A stretch of DNA of 64,000 nucleotides, taken from assembly GCA_916048095.2 (NCBI GenBank), contig OU696574.1, forward strand, positions 2,746,001 through 2,810,000. The letters run 5' to 3'. Shown piece by piece: positions 36,668 to 48,614 of this stretch; position 1 is the stretch's first letter; each line of letters opens with the position of its first letter. Made by a program: the position numbers and the translations under genes. Source of the DNA: Sacculina carcini (taxonomy: Eukaryota > Arthropoda > Thecostraca > Sacculinidae). The notes under the pieces are model-generated. The model was not told where the DNA came from and ran no database searches. It saw only the letters and a program-made list of their open reading frames with translations.

Positions 36668-38167
36668 ATGTTGCAGAATTACGACATGTTCGGTAGACAA
36701 TGTACCGGGGTAGACAATGTACCGGCAGATACGCTGTCGCGCATCCAGACGCTGCAACAGGTGCGCGATGTATCGCAGTTGGTTGACGCACAAGAAAACG
36801 ACGCGGCGTTACAAGCGTTCATCAGAGGCGACCATTCATTGCAGTCGCAAAAGATTTCCCTAGCAGACGGCAAACAAGTGTGGGTCGATGTTTCCACAGG
36901 TCGGAGCCGACCACTGGTGCCTGTAGCACTCAGAAGGGCCACTTTCCAAAAATTACACGAATTGTCACATCCGGGGGTGAAAGGTTCACAGGATCTCGTG
37001 GGAAGTCGGTTTGTGTGGCCCAGCATGCGTCGCGACATTACCAAGTGGACCAAAGCGTGTCTGACATGCCAGCGACAAAAAGTGATCAAACACACAAAGA
37101 CCCCGCTCGGTGTGTTTGCGCCAACAACAAACAGATTTCGGCAGGTCCACGTGGACATTGTGGGCCCTCTACCACCGTCTGACGGTTACAGATATGTTCT
37201 CACCTGCGTGGACAGGTTCACGAGGTGGCCGGAAGTGATCCCGATACCTGATATCAGAGCACGCACGGTACTGACCGCCTTTCTGACAAATTGGGTGGCT
37301 CGATTTGGAGTTCCGCAAGAAGTCATTACCGAGAGAGGCACTCAATTCGAGAGTGACATGTGGACTTCAACTCTGCAGGTTCTCGGCTGTACAAGATCGC
37401 GAACAACAGCCTACCATACAGAAAGCAACGGCTTGGTCGAGCGAATGCACCGGCAGCTGAAGACCGCACTGAGGTGTTCCAACGCCGAGCGGTGGACAGA
37501 CGTTTTGTCATTGGTACTGCTGGGATTAAGAACGGTGGTGAAACGCGACCTGAACATTTCGTCCTCCGAGTTGGTGTACGGATCCGTACTGCGAGCCCCT
37601 GGCGAATTCATGTGCCAACAGCTCGACGGCCATTCTGACCCACAATCATTCGCCAGTCAGCTGAGACGAGCCATGTCCTCCCTCCGACCCACACCGACAC
37701 GAGAGGCTCGGATCGACCGTACAGTCTACGTTCCAGCTGATCTGGAGCAAGCATCGCATGTGTTTGTGAGAGTCGACCGACAACGAGCTTCACTGGAAGC
37801 TCATACGAAGATACGATTACCATACGAAGGCCCGTTTCGAGTGATAGACAGGTCAGAGAAGACGATCAAGGTCGACCGAAATGGAACATCACGACCCGAC
37901 TGTGTATCACTGGATCGTGTTAAACCGGCGTACGTGGACAGCGTCCCACAATCCATCACACCGATGGAAGCAGAGCAACCACTAACGTCAACAACCGAGA
38001 TGCCACAACACGGATGTTCTCCTCACAGCATCCTCCGGAGTGGTCGTAAAACGACACAAACGAGGCGCGTTCGCTTTGACGATGAAACCAAGCGCCAAGA
38101 CGGCTCGACACTTCAGCGCAGAACCACTCGCGGCAGGAAAGTGCGCTTGCCCATTCGCTTTCGATAG
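36668..38167 (+). pseudogene. Ty3/gypsy pol, end of RNase H and integrase part
   Basis: This frame is offset from the upstream pol frame by a 17-bp tandem duplication (36694-36725, unit containing TAGACAATGTACCGG). It carries the integrase HHCC zinc finger (HELSHPGVKGSQ, CLTCQRQK) and the core domain: first Asp in VHVDIVGPLPP, the second catalytic position in VITERGTQFES where Glu replaces the usual Asp, and Glu in NGLVERMHR. A C-terminal RRVRFDDE tail ends just before the polypurine stretch AGGGGGAGG and the 3' LTR. Two frame lesions and the changed catalytic residue indicate an inactive copy. Confidence 0.88.
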
Positions 38168-38177
38168 GGGGAGGTAG

Positions 38178-38510
38178 TGTGCCGCCCTGGTCAGCACAGA
38201 TCCTGGTAGAGCGTGCGTGGTGACGCTACTGAGCGCCTGGGGCATGCGTCTGTGTGTTTGTGTGTCATGGTGTATGTTCCGCGTGTACGGCGGACAGTGC
38301 ATGGACGTTACGCGTGTATGTCCGTATGTGCCTGTGTATGTTCCCCTCGCACAGGGACCGCGGATTAACACTACACACGCTCTTTCACTCTACATTATAA
38401 CTCTGTCTTTCTGTACCTGACATTCCGTATTATTGTTGTGTCCATTCGGTAATATACGTTCGCCTGATGTGGTTGTTGATTTGTACAGCGCGTATAGTAC
38501 TAGCACTACA
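38178..38510 (+). repeat. Ty3/gypsy 3' LTR (333 bp)
   Basis: Same length as the 5' LTR, and no difference was seen when read side by side, so the insertion is recent. Preceded by a polypurine tract at 38167-38174. Confidence 0.95.
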
Positions 38511-38960
38511 AGCTGCTCATAATGCCAAAAGCATAAAAGCTAAAAGCATGCTTATAATTGCATTATTTGTACTTGTTTTGTATGTGTGCATGCCAGACCT
38601 TTTCTCGATATTAGATTAAATGACTTGCTCATAACTGCCATTTCTATACTTGTTTGTATGTGTGCTTGTATATGTTTGCATGTCTGCCTGATTCGCATGT
38701 TATATTTGTAGTGGCATCTTTATTTACTTATGTGCTGCCTTTTGTAATTACACCTACATTCTGTTTCTTGTCACGACCTCTTTAATTTGCCATGTATGTT
38801 CGCATGTTTTTATCTGCAGTTTTGTAGTTTCTGCATTTGCATGTTACATGTATTCTGGCTTATTTATTTTATTTATTATTATTATTGCATGTCTACTTTA
38901 TTCTTTATGCTAATTGTGCCTGTGGTAGGCTGAAGTACAAATACAAATACAAATACACAT
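38511..38960 (+). mobile_element. 3' UTR of the PHD-type LINE, downstream of the gypsy insertion
   Basis: ATTAGATTAAATGAC, found just before the 5' LTR (33725-33737), recurs at 38611-38625, and the sequence ends in tandem ACAAAT units (38937-38956), a LINE-like 3' tail. This restores the continuity of the LINE that begins near 28990. Confidence 0.7.
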
Positions 38961-40664
38961 TATATGACGCTTGATTTCCATAACTAAGTTTGACATCAAT
39001 CGAAATAATTAGGAAGAAAGCCCAAAACAACTGTAGCGAATCTAAAAAATATGCTGCTGCCTTGGAGATGCAAGTTGAAGTGTGTGATGCACAGTCTTAG
39101 CACAAGCGCAGATGTTCAAAACTCAATTGAAGGAGAAACAAAATGTGAAACCTACAAAGCGTAGATTTAGGGAGTAAATTCAATTATTAATCCATTTGAT
39201 TACCCTATTCCCAGATTTATGATATCTGGAGGAAACGTAGAGTTCGACATTTTAGCCCTAATTTTTGCAATTTTTAGCACAGCAAAATGTCATCCTCGGT
39301 CATCACCAGAGATGACTGTTAAATCTTATGAATCATGCAACATTGGCACAGCTACAAATTAGTAAAAAGTAATGTAGTAATAAGCATTACACGTTGAACA
39401 TAGTTAACTCAGAGACTGTGCATTGCAAACTTTTAATGACGACTATTGGGATTTTGAGCTCTGAGGTGTATCATAACATTTATCGCACCAAGCAGTCACC
39501 CTACATATATCCTCTTGACAAAAAATATCTATAAGAATCCGTATGAAAAAACTTTTGAACCTATCTAAGCCCACGTGATATAATCGAACGTTGCAAGGTA
39601 CAGCACTCACTGGAAATTATTTGGAAACTCACATGCGCTTACACCGTGAAATACACTTCCGCGTAGTGTTTTGCCTTTTTGTGTCTATATATGTATCATT
39701 GTAGACGCTATATATTAATTATTTTACGGATGATCTAGAGAAATAACATAGGAGCAAAAAACAAAAGATTGCCCGCAAATATATGAATAGACTTCCCTTT
39801 CGACCCTCTATTAAATCATTAGTCAATAATTCTAAGGAAATCATCCTGTATATACTTGTTTTATCATTCTAAATCATCCATTCATGTTTTTATTAATTTA
39901 ATCAAAACAGTATTTCACGTGGGTGAAAAAACGCTTTAAAATATTACAAGAAGAATTTGGAAAATTCTAACAAAATGCTAATATCAAATATGCTCATATA
40001 ATATATAATATTCGCCCCAAATAACTCAATTGAGCAATTGGGCATCAAAATAATCATCAATTGAGGTTTCAAACATATTTTACAATAGATTACATTATTA
40101 ATATGATGAAAGCGATATTAATAATATCGCTATATTAATAATATCGCTATATTAATAATATGTAAGAATTATATTCATGATTTCCCATCTTTACATTTTA
40201 TGGTGTCTATCGCATCGCTAGCCAAAAATAATTCCTGCCCTCACGTTTTTTCCTTGTTTGCTGACAAATATAATGTGTTGGCGTATGTATTCAAGATTTA
40301 CGGAATGTATGCATACAGTTGTGCGCATTACATTGAGCAGCCCACGCAGAATAGGGAAATATGGTCGTCGCGTCTTCACTGAAATCTGTCATATTTCATC
40401 AGTTCATGCACGGCCTCAATAGGTTACACCACAAATAAACTGACACTCGTAACACCCCCCGCATCCCCACTGTGATCAGCACCCCCAATGTTTATCAGTT
40501 CCCAACACAGCACGCACAGACACACAGACACACAGACAGACAGTGTGGGATTCACCCCATTCGCACCTCAGTGTTAACAGGACGCGAAGTCTTGACGTGT
40601 GGCTGAAGCGAGGAGTTGCTGGTTGCGAGGTGATGGTGTTGAAGGACAGCTGAAGAGTGGTGAC
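38961..40664. other. AT-rich intergenic stretch, no gene seen
   Basis: No exon-like sequence recognised. A tandem of CTATATTAATAATATCG-like units is present at 40105-40160 and a CAGACA-rich patch at 40516-40541. Confidence 0.6.
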
Positions 40665-43600
40665 ATGTCGCTGACATCACGCTGCACGCGTCCAGTGGCT
40701 GAAGTTGCCGAAGAAGCGCTCCTGCATGATCTGCGCCTGCGCTCGCTCTCCTGCAGAGTAAGTTCTACAAAAATGACTAATAGAACTTGACTATAATTCT
40801 TGGTATAATTAAAACTATAATATATAAAATTATTATAATTGTATTGCAAAAATGACCATAAATGATCCTAAATACTTTTGCTTTATCATAACTATTAGTT
40901 ATTAACTATTGAATTATTCAACTCCAATCTCAGGCTTATGTATGAGTCTACATGCATGTGTAATTAGCATGTAATAAATGTGAATTCGTCTGAACTTAGT
41001 ACGTCTTGTGTGTGCGGGCTGTTATAAAGCTAGACAAACTAGCATAAGAACAGTGGCCGATCCAGAGTGCAACTTTGGGAGGAGCTAAATTAACTTTGAC
41101 GGAAGGGCTGAAGCTTGGGGGCATGTAGTACATCAGTCATGTACATGCATCATTATGCAACGTCTTTGTGATAATGCTTATATCAACTAATTCTAGAGAA
41201 AAAAAACTTTCATTGGCGTCTTAGTGAATTTTTTGGTTATGAGGAGTTGATTGAATGAAAATTGTGGCATCCACGATGGCATTCCATGTGTAGGCAAAGT
41301 CTGTGTTCTTGACAGCATGTTCACTACATTACCTGGCCAACAGAACAGAGAAAATGTACACAAACTATAACACGAAATCTTTGTATATATAAATAACACG
41401 CAATCGAAACCCGATAGGTTATCTGAATATTTTTATTAAATATTATAAATTATAGAAAATTCACAAAAATATTAATTGAATTAAGGTATATTCTCGACTT
41501 CCACAATTAAAATTCCCACAAAAATTAACATATACAAATTTAAATAAAAAATTCAAATAAATGTATATTTATATAGTTTTTTGGTTATGAGGAGACATTT
41601 TCGAGAGCGGCTTCAGCCCTCTGAAAGCCCCTCTCTGAATCTCTGAAAGCCCCTCTCTGAATCGTTCAGTGCAAAAAATCACTTCAATAGTCTATTTGTC
41701 CAGTGTGCGACTATTTTTTATATATATGTGAAAGTCCTTTCATTGCTTAATCATACGAAAGTATAAAACCTCGGGTATGATGAATTAATTAACTCATAAT
41801 CATATTATTAATTATAAATTTGTCGCAAACACAAGGTTCATTATGTGTGCTGTGTCCAATATTGAGTGTATATGTTTATTGTATATGTATATGTATATTG
41901 GTCTTGTGCTGTGATGCACCCTATTTATCGGGGTATAGGAGACCCGTTAATTTTGTGGTCAAAAGTTTTTAGTAAGTTTTTAGTAGTTTTTTAGTAATAA
42001 TTAAAATGATTTATTATAGAAATAATAAAATTTTCTGCATTTTTATCAGAAAAATTAACCGGAGTCAATGTTTCAGCAATACAGGCCAGTTCTTCGTCAT
42101 CTTCATCAGAGGAGTCATCAAATGATATCTGATCAAATATTTCATCAGATAAGATTACATACTGTTGTTCAAACACTTGCTCTCATGTATAAGATATCTT
42201 CTATTTTTAAGTGATAATTTAGAGCAAAAAAGCTTTATTTAACACGGGAAAATACTGTATATTGGTGTTGTGATGTGCTATGGTGACACGATGTGCAGAA
42301 CATCAGCGTGGATGTGCGCGAGCCGGAGGTGGACGACATCACATGCAGCAGTATACTGGGCACGTGCTGTTTCAAGCCACCTCCAGTCTCCTACCTCATC
42401 ACCACCATGGTCAGAACGATATCTCTCAAATGAAAATCTCAAAACTAAACAAATACACAATAGTCTGTAATGTTATATTTCACGTGTTTTAAGATACTAA
42501 AATGTGTGCTAAATTGAAATTATCCCATTTTATCCTAATATAACCAGTGTTTTAATAAGACTAAAATTTGGAAGAACCAATTATATGTGGGAAATGTTTA
42601 TGCCCAAACACAAAATATCACTCGTTCAGGCTGTCTCGCTATTATTGACCAGTAGCGGCGCCAGGAGGGGGTCCTGGAGGGGCAGCCCCCCCTGAGCTCC
42701 GCTAAGAATTCTGATCATGAGCATTTCGAGTGTGGTTCTTCATGTTTCGCCGAGCCCTAGAACCTTTGTCCTTAGCCCCCTACCGGAAGATTCCTGACAC
42801 CGTCACTGCTATCGACTCAGCATATTCAGCATTATATGAATATAATGCTACCGTATTTCAGACTAAATATAATTTAAGAATTTCTGATTAGAAGCGAGCT
42901 CAATGAACATTGAATGATCTGAATGGGCGTTATATTTACATACAACGAACTGGGATAACATTTTCAACAAGCGACGATTTTCAAATACAGAAAAAGTAAA
43001 CACAAATAAATCCTTTTATTATTTTGCACTTCTCATTTCGGATTTTTCATTTATTATTTACGTTGAAAGTGATTTTGCACCGTTATTTAAAATTATAAAT
43101 AATTGATATATCTAAAATAAAGTACTGAATATTAAATATATTAAAATATTTTATTACATTTACTATATTGCAACGATATTATTTGAATTGTGATATTTAT
43201 GACGTAATGATTACAAAATGACGTCATTACGTGTGACTTTTACAGAGGCAATTGGTTGCTTGTGCTGATGCGGCTTGAAATGTCTGGCTATTATGCACTT
43301 GTTGCACCAATATTGAAAGTTAATTGCATGAACCCAAATAAATTGTCCACCACTAACGTTACCGCATCAAAAACACTGAATATAGATATGCATTTTGAAA
43401 GGGGATACAATACAAGCCAGGTCCGATGTGAGAATTTTAAATGAAATTATATATTTTTGATAAATAACTTCCAATTGTACATTGTATCACAGATATATTA
43501 AGCTCTTTTTAAATATCTAACCCCACATTGGCTGACAACGTTTAATTGTATGAAAATTGTAATTGATATTCTGATAAGCATTTGAATAGTTAACCCAATG

Positions 43601-46600
43601 CGAAAGCATTAACACCAAATTAGGTAAAATAATATTTTGCTCCTGAAATATAATGGAAGTCTTATTTTGCCTTAATGAAAGTTCTGATGGGGTCACTGAC
43701 CGAATGTTCCCTATAGCTTGGTCCCCATGTGCGGGGACCAAGTGTGTTGGACGAGCTGCATAAATGGTGCGTTCAACTTGCACGGTCACGAGAGATTGAA
43801 TAATTTGCGTTTTAAAAGTTAGGCTTGGGCGTAGCTCATGTCATGGGCGTATATACTGGGGGTATGGGGGTAAATATATGGACTGGGGTGGATGAATATG
43901 CAATTATACCTCCTCTCCATGAATTCTGCTGAGTTCAACTCATTGGGGGGTGTTGTCATTAAAATCATTATTGCAAAAAAGTAACAATTTACGACAAGTG
44001 TGTGTGTGTGTGTCCGAATTGAGCAGCTGAGTCGTTCTGGAACAATAATGCAAGATGGCTGTCACCCCCCCCCCCCCCCTCCCCCGATCCTCGACACAAA
44101 TCTACTCCCCTGTGTTGTGTTTGTGTGTCTGCTGGGTTTGCAGTCGCACTCGGCATTTGTGTGCAGCAGTTTCATGGTGGCACGACGCAGCGAGGCCGAC
44201 TTTCAAAAACTGCTCAAACTGCTGCGGGCTCAGTTTGTCTACTGGTGAACATCACGTTTCTGCTCAATTCTTTTGCTTCGAAATACCTCAACAAGGATTA
44301 TATAAATTATCAGTAATAACAATAAATAACAATACAAAATAAAATTAAATGAACGATATCAATGACAATAATAATAAATAAAGATCGGGAAAATATATAA
44401 TTCTATAAATAAGGGCAATTAAACAGTCTTGGAAGCAGAAAATATATTTTGATCGTGAAGTAATTTTTGCTACTTTATCGTATGAATATATAACAACAGA
44501 CTTACAGCACAGACCTCGGGGTAAATTGAACAGTAAACAACAACAACAACAATATGTATTTGTTTTAGCGCACCGAAGGGCTCGGGCGCGACACGATTAT
44601 AACAGTTGGGAACACGGAATACAAATAACAGGACAGATGCAAAAGAAGTGAACTACAAATATGCAATAAATGACAATAAATATAGAGACAAAATATGGGC
44701 AAAACATACATAGCAGACGGACATGACGGACAAGACAACACGACTGAAACATAATGACAACACAACACAGCAAACACAACTCGGGAGAATATAGTCATAG
44801 CGTAGATATAGTAAGCATGCAAATGAGAGAAGGAATACGAGTAAGAACATGCTAAAGTAACATGTTATAGTGATGCAAAAGGTGTGAGAGTGTGGGAGAC
44901 TGGGTCAAAAGAGAGGTCAAAAAAGTGTTTGGAGAGCTTAGAGCGGAAAGAATTGTAGGAAAGAGAAGAAGTAATGTGAACTGGGATGGAATTGTAAAGG
45001 CGAGGGGCGGAAAAAAGAATGATTTGGAGGACCAAGGAGATTCATTTACAGCACGAGGGCATACAAGGGGAAGAGGAATTCGGGAAGGAGTGAGGCAAGG
45101 AGTGAGGAGAAGGCGGAGATAGGATGGCTGATGAGGATCGTGGAGAAGCTTATATATCAGACAGCACAGGCGAAAGTGAATACGTGGAATAATAGGGAGC
45201 CAGCGAAATTGAAAAAGAAATTGAGAAGTGTGACGACAAGGAACAGGATGAAGGACAAAACGACAAGATTGATTAATGACGCGTTGTAGGATTTTAAGAG
45301 AACGACGAGGAGCATGGATGTACAAAGAATTACAATAGTCAAGTCTAGAGAATACATGAGAGTGAATAAGTTTGATTGCGGAAGGTCTGTCGAGATATGA
45401 GCGTATAGGATAGAGGGATCTCAAGATAAGACGACAAGTGCGGGCGACAGAGAGGATGTTGTCGGAGGAAGAGAGAGATGAGTCAAAAATAACTCCGAGA
45501 TTGCGAACTGTCGATGATAGGATAAGAGGTAAGCGAGGAGGAAGAATACGAGGAGGATGAAGAGCCAGAAACTCAGACTTGGACGGGTTGAGGAGAAGGT
45601 GACGGGACGACGCCCAAGAAGAGATGGTGGATAGGATGTCAGAGAGAAAAGACGGAGAAGGAAAATGAAGAGGGATATATAACTGAATGTCATCAGCGTA
45701 GATATGAAATGAGATGGAATACTTACGAAGGATAGGACAGAGGGAGGACATGTAAAGGTTAAAGAGTCTCGGACCAAGAATAGATCCCTGAGGGACACCT
45801 GATGAAAGATGGATAGGATCAGATACAGAGGAATTTAAGTTGACAGAGTAGGTCCTTCCCGAAAGGTACGATTTAAGGAGAGAGAGGGCAGAAGACGAGA
45901 TACCAAGATGAGAGAAGTCATGAATTAGGATAGAGTGATTAACAAGGTCGAAGGCGGAGGAAATATCGAGAAGAACTAGAAAAACAGAGCGACGGTACGA
46001 GAAGTGCGAGAGGATGCCATTGGAGATAGAAAGAAGAACTGATTCGGTAGAATGAGAAAGGCGAAACCGGGATTGGAAGGGATCAAGAGACTGGCAGATG
46101 AAAGGGGAAAGTTGCGCAGAGATAGCGGACTCGAGAAGTTTAGAAGCAAAGCTCAGAAGAGATATAGGACGATAGTTACTTAGTATAGAAGAGTCAAGGT
46201 TCTAAACAATATCTATTGGTTCATAATGATAAGAGGTACCAACTTTTTCAACCGATACTTTCATAAATAACGCCATTGGTACAATTGTTTGTATTAATAG
46301 TGATTTTTAATATGGATAATTGACAAACGCCTTGAAAATTTGTCACTTTTTCATATAAATTGTTTTCATGTTGATATTAAACAAGGAATAACTTCACAAC
46401 TTCCATCCATTCACATCCATTGATCTTGATTACAAAAACGTGTGTGTATGTGTGTGTGTTCTTGAGTCAGTTCTCCATTGATTGAGACAATGAAGTTGGT
46501 GTTTGCCCCGCCGCTGAAATCGCTCGATGAACAGGCCTTGCTTATGCAGTGCATGTTTCATCGCCGCTTCCTCGTTTGGTTAGCCGTCATATTGCTTCTG

Positions 46601-47598
46601 CAACACCATTAACAATGCAAATAATTCACTTGAATGTTATTTTAGACGTTTAAATATTGGACCGTTACAAATGTTTCCGTAGTAAAATGGGAGATATAAG
46701 GTAAATTTATTTTATATATTTGAGCTCGTTCATTTAAATGTTTTGCATCAAATATATTCACAATATACAAAGTAATTTACAATAATAATAAATATTACGT
46801 GTTAAATGATGAAGTGCTGTTATAAACATTAACATTTGACTCAATAAGAAGTGATGAATCAAAGGAAAAATCTGATGGACCACTGACCGATTTGCCTGCA
46901 TGCTGGTGAGCTGGGGTACTGGCTGGTGGTTACATAAATTCACATCAATAATACAGTTCAAGGATTACATCGTCTGTGCATAGCATAATGTACAAGGCTA
47001 TATGATATGCGGTGTCCAATGTGCATTTGAGTGGTTGTGTGTGTGTGGTTGTGTGTGTGTGTGGGTGGGGGTGGTTGTGTGTGTGTGTGTGTGTGGGTGG
47101 GTGTGGGTGGGTGGTATAGCGAAGGAAGTCAACTACGTTTATCACCTCAATACTGCGTGATATCAAAACAAATAAGACTGTATTTCGACACACATACACA
47201 TACACACACGAACATCAATATACCAACGAAATCAAGAGATATATGTTATGATATGCTTTCTAAAACTGTCAGCGGATCACGTACTATATAGAACACACAT
47301 TTCATTGAGTTTGAACAACTTCTCTTGAAATTCTGAGCCATAAATACGAGTAAAACATTCAAGTAAAGTCGGGGGTATGGCGCCTTAGCTCCTCCAATGA
47401 GACAATGTTCGTGCATTTTCACGTGCAACATTGTGTGATTGCACTTGCAGGGTGGTTCAGCAGCCTCCACTGAACAGCAACCACGACCTGCACGCGTTCC
47501 TCGGATGTCAGAGCGGAGAATGTCTGGTGCAGAACAGTAGTAGAGTGGTGCACTTTGCTCCCTTTCTCACTGATACACCGATGCCGGCTCGTATTTGA
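40665..47598 (+). CDS. Unrecognised five-exon gene, 186 aa
   Basis: Exons 40665-40757, 42299-42409, 44144-44244, 46471-46578 and 47451-47598 join with matching phases (0, 0, 2, 2) to 561 nt ending in TGA. The start ATG is the first after an in-frame TGA (40593-40595), and the first donor AGA|GTAAGT is strong. The protein begins MSLTSRCTRPVAEVAEEALL; other parts include EVDDITCSSILGTCCFKPPP, FVCSSFMVARRSEADFQKLL, KLVFAPPLKSLDEQALLMQC and LHAFLGCQSGECLVQ. It has 10 or so cysteines, no clear signal peptide or membrane helix. I recognise no family. Agreement of four independent splice phases is the main evidence. Introns hold a hAT MITE, a dispersed repeat and an antisense LINE. Poly(A) signal possible at 48135. 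Confidence 0.65.
41054..41690. mobile_element. hAT-like repeat with internal duplication
   Basis: Left end CAGTGGCCGATCCAGAG and right end CTCTGAATCGTTCAGTG are imperfect inverted ends related to the repeat at 20856. GGTTATGAGGAG occurs twice (41236, 41584) and CTCTGAAAGCCCCT twice in tandem near the right end, suggesting two overlapping copies. Confidence 0.5.
42650..42808. mobile_element. hAT-type MITE
   Basis: Starts CAGTAGCGGCGCCAGG and ends GACACCGTCACTG. Flanks TTATTGAC and CTATCGAC match at six of eight positions, a decayed 8-bp duplication. Its left end resembles that of the MITE at 2472. It lies in an intron of the 186-aa gene. Confidence 0.7.
43838..44112 (+). repeat. GGGGTAT-rich dispersed repeat, copy 3
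   Basis: Contains ACTGGGGGTATGGGGG, AATTCTGCTGAGTTCAA and CCTCGACACAAATCTAC in the same order as copy 1 (14107). It includes a run of about 14 C (44065-44078) and a short TG tract. Confidence 0.7.
44538..46203 (-). mobile_element. 5'-truncated CR1-type LINE (reverse transcriptase), nearly unbroken
   Basis: From about 46195 down to the stop at 44852 the minus strand is open through the RT core: NYRPISLLSFASKLLESAI, FRLSHSTESVLLSI, ISSAFDLVNHSILI, SSGVPQGSILGPRLFNLY, FHIYADDIQLYIPL (intact YADD), NPSKSEFLALHPPR and FSRLDYCNSLYIH. Endonuclease and ORF1 are missing. The 3' end carries tandem GTT units (44538-44552, AAC on the plus strand). It lies antisense in intron 3 of the 186-aa gene. Confidence 0.88.
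47030..47110. repeat. TG/GGTG-rich tract
   Basis: Imperfect TGTG, GGTG and GGGTGG units. It lies in intron 4 of the 186-aa gene but not next to its acceptor (47451). Confidence 0.9.
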
Positions 47599-48134
47599 AC
47601 ACCTCGTCACCACCACCGCCGCAGTCGCGTCATTTATGTAGCCGTTTTCACTCAATGTATGGTTGGGTTATATAAAAAACTAAAATCGTTTGAACAAAAA
47701 TCGTTTCTGTCGCCAATTTTGTGTTTTGTCGCCAATTCTCCGGTATCAGTATCACCGGTTGATATGATGGTTTTGATCCAGCCAATGTTATTATGTCTGT
47801 TTATCACCGATCTTGTTAAATTACCTCTCAACATCACGGCTGATGTTATGTAAATATATTATTGTTCGGAGTATTCGATGACATTATTGATATGTCAAGC
47901 TCTCACTGCCTCGCACCGTCTTTCATGGGATCTGCCCTGGGCTAACGACACCTCAGGCAGCGACAGGTGTGGTCTCATGCAAGATCATTTATCAACGACA
48001 CTCAACATTCATCTGCGTATCATTATCCTTGATCAGCGTTGTGTGCTTTTCGCTTGGGAATTTAATTGTATATCGGTAATGTCATGAACATCTCATGTAC
48101 TCCCTGATGAGTTGTTCGTATGCGTGTGTCCATC

Positions 48135-48140
48135 AATAAA
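48135..48140 (+). terminator. Possible poly(A) signal of the 186-aa gene
   Basis: AATAAA about 540 bp past the stop at 47598. The stretch between is AT-rich with no other clear gene. Confidence 0.35.
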
Positions 48141-48614
48141 GTTGCGTAATGAAATTGATTGCGTGTCATTGGCTCTATGGCATCACAACACGCTCGTCTG
48201 TGATTGGTTGAATTTTCAAACGGGGCGTGGTCAAAATGTTATCTGCGTAATATATGCTTTTTGTACTGTCCAAAGTGGTTAGTTTATTAAGTTGCAGCTT
48301 CAGGTTTCATATGGGTTAGTACTGTAACTGGCAGGTTTGCACCGGGTTCAAGCTCACTCAACTATGATCAATCTAGTTAACTATATTATTGACTTTATAT
48401 TATAGTGTTTATCTGCGTTTCTTACAATGGCGTGAATCACACTATCTAAGTGGATATATTTTGCAGCAAAACAACTTGGAAAAACTACAAACGACATTAA
48501 AAACAACTTGGGAATAAGCGTGAACGGCTTAGGAAAACTAAAATTAATGAAAATTCATCCACGGTAACACACTCTTTTTATGTTTCATTTTTTTCAGTTG
48601 TACGAACTGTTTTG

